NCBI GenBank assembly: GCA_004555145.1
Contig: SFJB01000079.1
Location: 1 to 7,625 of the forward strand
Origin: Bacteroidales bacterium
GTDB lineage: Bacteria > Bacteroidota > Bacteroidia > Bacteroidales > UBA932
Length of the DNA: 7,625 nucleotides
Direction: 5' to 3'
Part shown: positions 1 through 7,625 of the stretch, piece by piece
Position numbering within the stretch: position 1 is the first letter of the stretch
How the letters are laid out: every line of letters starts with the position of its first letter
Notes under the pieces: generated by a model
What the model was told of the DNA's origin: nothing
Databases searched by the model: none
Seen by the model: the letters and a program-made list of their open reading frames with translations, nothing else
Made by a program: the position numbers and the translations under genes

Positions 1-3000
1 AGAGAGGTGAAATCCTCGATGACGACACCATCGATGCAATACTCCAGGCAGACGAGAAAACAATCCTTCTCCAGAAGGATGAGGCAAACTCAAACGAGTA
101 TGCCATCATTTTCAACACCCTTCAGAAGGACCCTACAAATACAGAGATTGAGGCAGTCAACTACATCTACAAACAGCTCAGAAACTCAGAACCGCCTGAT
201 GAGAGCACTGCAAGGGATGTTATCGACAAGCTCTTCTTCTCCGAAAAGAGATATGACCTTGGCAACGTCGGCCGCTACCGTCTGAACAAGAAGCTCAATC
301 TTGCGATTGATCCTCAGACGCGCGTGCTGACCAACACTGATATCATCGAGATCATCAAGTATCTCATCGAACTCATCAACTCCAAGGCTACGGTCGATGA
401 TATCGACCACCTTTCCAACCGTCGCGTACGCACTGTCGGTGAGCAGCTCGCCAACCAGTTCAGCGTCGGTTTGAGCCGTATGGCCCGCACCATCAGGGAA
501 AGGATGAACGTCCGCGACAGCGAGCAGTTCAACCCTATCGACCTGATCAATGCGAAGACGCTCTCTTCCGTGATCAATTCATTCTTCGGAACGAGCCAGC
601 TTTCGCAGTTCATGGACCAGACCAACCCTCTCGCAGAAATCACCCACAAGAGGCGTCTTTCAGCCCTCGGTCCGGGAGGTTTGAGCAGGGACAGGGCAGG
701 ATTCGAGGTTCGAGACGTGCACTACACCCATTACGGACGCCTCTGCCCTATCGAGTCTCCGGAAGGTCCTAACATCGGACTTATTTCATCCCTTTGCGTA
801 TATGCACGCATTGATGACCTCGGTTTCATCGAGACCCCTTATCGCGACGTGAAGAACGGCAAGGTGGATCTCAGCGATGCCGGATGCCATTATATGAGCG
901 CCGAGGAGGAAGAGAACAAGCTCGTTTCCCTCGCTAACGTGAAGATGGACAAGGATGGCAACATACTCGAAGACCGCATACAGTGCCGTCTCGAGGCAGA
1001 CTTCCCTGTCGTTACCAAGGAACAGGTGGATTATATGGACGTAGCTCCTAACCAGATGGCTTCAGTGGCTGCTTCCTGCATTCCTTTCCTTGAGCACGAC
1101 GATGCCCACCGTGCATTGATGGGCGCGAACATGATGCGTCAGGCCGTTCCTCTCCTGAGGCCGGAGTCCCCTATCGTGGGCACCGGACTTGAGGAAAGAG
1201 CCTGCATCGACTCGCGTACCCAGGTGATCGCAGAGCGCGCCGGTGAAGTAACCTATGTCGACGCCAACGAGATCCGTGTCAAGTACGACCAAAGCGAAGA
1301 TGAGAGGTTCGTAAGCTTCTCCCCTGAGGAGACCACATACAAGCTTCCTATCTACCGCAGAACCAACCAGAGCACGACCATCACCCTCAAGCCTATTGTC
1401 AGAAAGGGCGAAAGGATTGAAGCAGGTCAGGTGCTTACCGAAGGCTACGCCACCCAGAACGGAGAGCTCGCACTCGGAAGGAACCTCAAGGTTGCGTTCA
1501 TGCCTTGGAAGGGCTACAACTATGAGGACGCCATCGTGCTCTCCGAGGAGATGGTCAAGTGGGACGTACTCACCTCCGTTCACGTAGACGAGTACCTTAC
1601 GGAAGTACGCGACACCAAGAGAGGTATGGAGGAACTCACTTCCGACATCCCTAACGTGAGCGAAGATGCCACCAAGAACCTGGGAGAGGACGGTATTGTA
1701 CGTGTCGGCGCAAGAATTGAGCCGGGCGACATTATGATAGGTAAGATCACCCCTAAGGGCGAGAGCGACCCGTCCCCTGAGGAGAAACTTCTCAAGGCCA
1801 TCTTCGGCGACAAGGCCGGTGACGTGAAGGATGCTTCCCTGAAGGCAAATCCTTCCCTCAGCGGTACCGTCATCAAGACTGCCCTCTACACCAAGCTTGC
1901 CAAGGAAGGCAGCAAGAGAGGCGCAGCCAAGGCAGAGCAGAAGACCAGACTCGATATGCGTCAGGCAGATTACGAGCGCAAGGCCGAGAGGCTCTACTCC
2001 GACTTCATCCAGAAGCTGATCATCCTCACCAAGAACAAGAAGAGCGCCGGCATCACCGACCTCTACGGAGTCGAAATTCTCGAGAAGGACAAGAAGATTA
2101 CACCTGAACTTCTCAAGAGCATCGACTATACCAATATCAACTCCAACAAATGGACCACGGAGAAGGAGGCTAACACCCTCATCCGCGAGCTCATCAACAA
2201 CTATTGCATCGCCCTCAAGAGCGAGCAGGCAATCTGCAAGCGCGAGATGGACAAGATCAAGGTTGGCGACGAGCTTCCTAACGGAGTAATGCAGATAGCC
2301 AAGGTGTACATTGCGAAGAAGCGCAAGATCACTGTCGGCGACAAGATGGCAGGACGCCACGGCAACAAGGGTATTGTGGCAAAGATAGTGCGTCAGGAAG
2401 ACATGCCGTTCCTTGAGGACGGATCTCCTGTGGATATCGTGCTCAACCCTCTCGGCGTGCCTTCACGTATGAACCTCGGCCAGATCTACGAGACAGTACT
2501 CGGATGGGCCGGTGAGAAACTGGGTGTGAAATTCAGTACCCCTATCTTCGACGGTGCAAGCATAGATGAGATTTGCGACTATACCGAGAAGGCAGGTGTT
2601 CCGAAGTTCGGTAAGACCAGACTCCGTGACGGCGGCACCGGAGATTATTTCGACCAGCCTGCGACCGTGGGTGTGATCTATATGATCAAGCTCGGCCATA
2701 TGGTTGACGATAAGATGCACGCACGTTCCATCGGTCCTTACTCTCTCATCACCCAGCAGCCTCTCGGAGGTAAGTCTCAGTTCGGTGGTCAGAGATTCGG
2801 AGAAATGGAAGTCTGGGCCCTCGAGGCATTCGGTGCTGCAAACGCACTCCAGGAAATCCTTACTGTCAAGTCTGACGATGTTGTCGGCAGGGCAAAGACC
2901 TACGAGGCCATAGTGAAGGGCGACCCTATTCCGCCTGCAGGAATTCCGGAATCACTCAACGTGCTTCTCCACGAACTCCGCGGACTGGGTCTCAAGGTTA

Positions 3001-3011
3001 CATTGGAATAA
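1..3011 (+). CDS. rpoB: RNA polymerase subunit beta, 5'-truncated by window edge
   Basis: Beta subunit of DNA-directed RNA polymerase; with beta' it forms the active-site cleft and the RNA-DNA hybrid channel. The frame is open from the left edge (first full codon at 3) to TAA at 3009, giving 1002 visible residues. Bacteroidota RpoB is roughly 1270 residues, so about 270 N-terminal residues are probably missing; the true start is not visible. In visible numbering, the rifampicin-pocket/fork region begins at F195. Residues equivalent to E. coli Q513, D516, H526, R529, S531, L533, P564 and I572 are Q202, D205, H215, R218, S220, L222, P253 and I261, all the usual drug-sensitive residues. A lineage insertion at the betai9 (SI2) site spans about 625-754. 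[12 protein letters not shown] at 779-790 carries the active-centre lysines K781 and K789. The C-terminal clamp segment starts near G922 ([20 protein letters not shown]), and the protein ends [13 protein letters not shown]. The next gene is rpoC, 22 bases downstream on the same strand. Confidence 0.99.
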   Translation, partial: RGEILDDDTIDAILQADEKTILLQKDEANSNEYAIIFNTLQKDPTNTEIEAVNYIYKQLRNSEPPDESTARDVIDKLFFSEKRYDLGNVGRYRLNKKLNLAIDPQTRVLTNTDIIEIIKYLIELINSKATVDDIDHLSNRRVRTVGEQLANQFSVGLSRMARTIRERMNVRDSEQFNPIDLINAKTLSSVINSFFGTSQLSQFMDQTNPLAEITHKRRLSALGPGGLSRDRAGFEVRDVHYTHYGRLCPIESPEGPNIGLISSLCVYARIDDLGFIETPYRDVKNGKVDLSDAGCHYMSAEEEENKLVSLANVKMDKDGNILEDRIQCRLEADFPVVTKEQVDYMDVAPNQMASVAASCIPFLEHDDAHRALMGANMMRQAVPLLRPESPIVGTGLEERACIDSRTQVIAERAGEVTYVDANEIRVKYDQSEDERFVSFSPEETTYKLPIYRRTNQSTTITLKPIVRKGERIEAGQVLTEGYATQNGELALGRNLKVAFMPWKGYNYEDAIVLSEEMVKWDVLTSVHVDEYLTEVRDTKRGMEELTSDIPNVSEDATKNLGEDGIVRVGARIEPGDIMIGKITPKGESDPSPEEKLLKAIFGDKAGDVKDASLKANPSLSGTVIKTALYTKLAKEGSKRGAAKAEQKTRLDMRQADYERKAERLYSDFIQKLIILTKNKKSAGITDLYGVEILEKDKKITPELLKSIDYTNINSNKWTTEKEANTLIRELINNYCIALKSEQAICKREMDKIKVGDELPNGVMQIAKVYIAKKRKITVGDKMAGRHGNKGIVAKIVRQEDMPFLEDGSPVDIVLNPLGVPSRMNLGQIYETVLGWAGEKLGVKFSTPIFDGASIDEICDYTEKAGVPKFGKTRLRDGGTGDYFDQPATVGVIYMIKLGHMVDDKMHARSIGPYSLITQQPLGGKSQFGGQRFGEMEVWALEAFGAANALQEILTVKSDDVVGRAKTYEAIVKGDPIPPAGIPESLNVLLHELRGLGLKVTLE

Positions 3012-3033
3012 TTGTTTGAACGTATAGTATAAT
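3012..3033 (+). other. rpoB-rpoC spacer with leaderless-type initiation region (no Shine-Dalgarno)
   Basis: This 22-base AT-rich spacer separates the rpoB TAA from the rpoC ATG. It contains no GGAGG-like element at ribosome-binding distance. This matches the known tendency of Bacteroidota to start translation from unstructured, A/T-rich leaders rather than by anti-Shine-Dalgarno pairing. The short gap and absence of a hairpin support co-transcription of the two genes, and translational coupling is possible. A TATAAT hexamer at 3028-3033 abuts the ATG and is best read as part of the AT-rich leader. Confidence 0.6.
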
Positions 3034-7287
<4,254 letters not shown>

Positions 7288-7304
7288 GCCAAAGACACAT
7301 ATTC

Positions 7305-7340
7305 AAGAGAGGACGCCCCAACGGGACGTCCTCTCTTTAT
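7305..7340 (+). terminator. Intrinsic terminator after rpoC, possibly bidirectional
   Basis: A perfect 11-bp stem pairs AAGAGAGGACG (7305-7315) with CGTCCTCTCTT (7327-7337). Inside it, after one C/A mismatch, CCC 7317-7319 can pair with GGG 7323-7325 around an AAC loop. On the plus strand the hairpin begins 17 bases after the rpoC stop, and its 3' arm runs into TCTCTTTATAT, a moderate U-rich tail. On the minus strand the trailing bases are CTTGAATATG, a poor U-tract, so termination in that direction is less certain. Position between two converging genes supports a shared terminator role; the bidirectional function is inference. Confidence 0.85.
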
Positions 7341-7625
7341 ATGCCAGCGACAGAGTTGCCGTTTATTATTTTCGTGTTCAGTTCTATCCGGGTAATTGCG
7401 GACTGTGGGTTCTCAATTTGTTCAAAGAGCACCTTGACGGCGAACCTGCCCATCTCCGAGGTAGGCTGAGCGACCCTTGTAATAGGCGGCTGCATATATC
7501 CCAAACTCATATTGTCATCGAAGGAAATGAGCGAGATGTCCTTTCCTATTTCAAGATTACCCTCGCGCAAAGCTTTCATCACTCCAAGCGCTATGGTATA
7601 GCTCAGGGCAAAAATTGCGCTTGGA
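7337..7625 (-). CDS. LacI/GalR-family transcriptional regulator, C-terminal part only
   Basis: The minus-strand frame enters from the right edge (first full codon at 7624-7622) and ends at TAA, the complement of 7337-7339, giving 95 visible residues. These match the C-terminal end of the periplasmic-binding-protein-like effector domain of LacI/GalR regulators: PSAIFALSYTIALGVMKALR, then IGKDISLISFDD, then PPITRVAQPTSEMGRFAVKVL. They align without gaps to E. coli LacI PTAMLVANDQMALG and DISVVGYDD. The N-terminal helix-turn-helix and the start lie outside the window, so operator and target genes cannot be named. The family usually binds a sugar or nucleobase effector and controls carbohydrate genes. 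The Asp pair of SFDD is kept, but the LacI N246-D247 pair is Ser-Tyr here. Codon use differs from rpoBC (four ATA Ile codons in the last 17), fitting a weakly expressed gene. It is convergent with rpoC. Confidence 0.93.
   Translation of the reverse strand, partial: PSAIFALSYTIALGVMKALREGNLEIGKDISLISFDDNMSLGYMQPPITRVAQPTSEMGRFAVKVLFEQIENPQSAITRIELNTKIINGNSVAGI

Noticed and set aside
324..326. A GTG at 324 as the start of rpoB
   Set aside because: The same frame is open upstream to the left edge and encodes conserved RpoB sequence (for example [17 protein letters not shown], which matches beta just before this point), so the gene is truncated by the window, not started here.
585..785. Rifampicin-resistance substitution in the rpoB pocket
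   Set aside because: All classical pocket positions I could align (equivalents of Q513, D516, H526, R529, S531, L533, P564 and I572) carry the usual drug-sensitive residues.
1062..2360. A 432-codon open frame on the minus strand inside rpoB
   Set aside because: It lies exactly in codon register with rpoB, so its stops would need sense TTA, CTA or TCA codons, which are rare in this highly biased gene. Its translation is a low-complexity Leu/Val/Asp-rich string with no recognisable domain, while the sense strand encodes conserved RpoB throughout.
3012..3033. Possible internal promoter between rpoB and rpoC (TTTG at 3015-3018 and TATAAT at 3028-3033)
   Set aside because: TATAAT ends at the base before the ATG, so a start about 7 bases downstream would fall inside the coding region. 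The Bacteroidota -7 consensus TAnnTTTG is absent. An AT-rich translation leader explains the sequence.
7580..7582. A GTG at 7582 (minus strand) as the start of a short regulator-like gene
   Set aside because: The frame continues to the right edge with family-typical sequence PSAIFALSYTIALG, and starting at the GTG would leave an 81-residue piece with no DNA-binding domain. It is an internal Val of a longer gene.

Overview
This window looks like housekeeping chromosome from a member of the Bacteroidota, most likely order Bacteroidales. The basis is the RpoB and RpoC sequences. RpoC opens with a Bacteroidota-like N-terminus ([20 protein letters not shown]). It has a short GA-rich insertion after the bridge helix ([19 protein letters not shown]), [11 protein letters not shown] in switch 2, and a large insertion in the trigger loop. 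The rpoC start has no Shine-Dalgarno sequence, which also fits this phylum. Family or genus cannot be fixed from this window. Codon use in the two large genes is strongly biased (Leu CTC/CTT, Pro CCT, Ile ATC, Lys AAG), as expected for highly expressed genes.

Layout: positions 1-3011 hold the 3' three quarters or more of rpoB (RNA polymerase beta), whose N-terminus lies upstream of the window. After a 22-base AT-rich spacer comes complete rpoC (beta', 3034-7287, 1417 residues). A 49-base convergent gap follows, with a strong hairpin at about 7305-7337. Positions 7337-7625 on the minus strand hold the C-terminal 95 residues of a LacI/GalR-family regulator whose DNA-binding half is beyond the right edge. 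There is no gene-free stretch longer than 49 bases, and I see no RNA gene, mobile element, CRISPR array or long repeat.

How the parts work together: RpoB and RpoC form the catalytic core of RNA polymerase and are almost certainly co-transcribed at the end of a ribosomal protein/rpoBC operon. The hairpin probably ends that operon. It may also stop transcription arriving from the regulator on the other strand, because the regulator's stop codon touches the base of the stem.

I found no credible undescribed system here. The points worth a second look are modest: two substitutions near the RpoC zinc ribbon, a non-canonical effector-pocket motif in the regulator, the tight convergent junction, and the gene order after rpoC.
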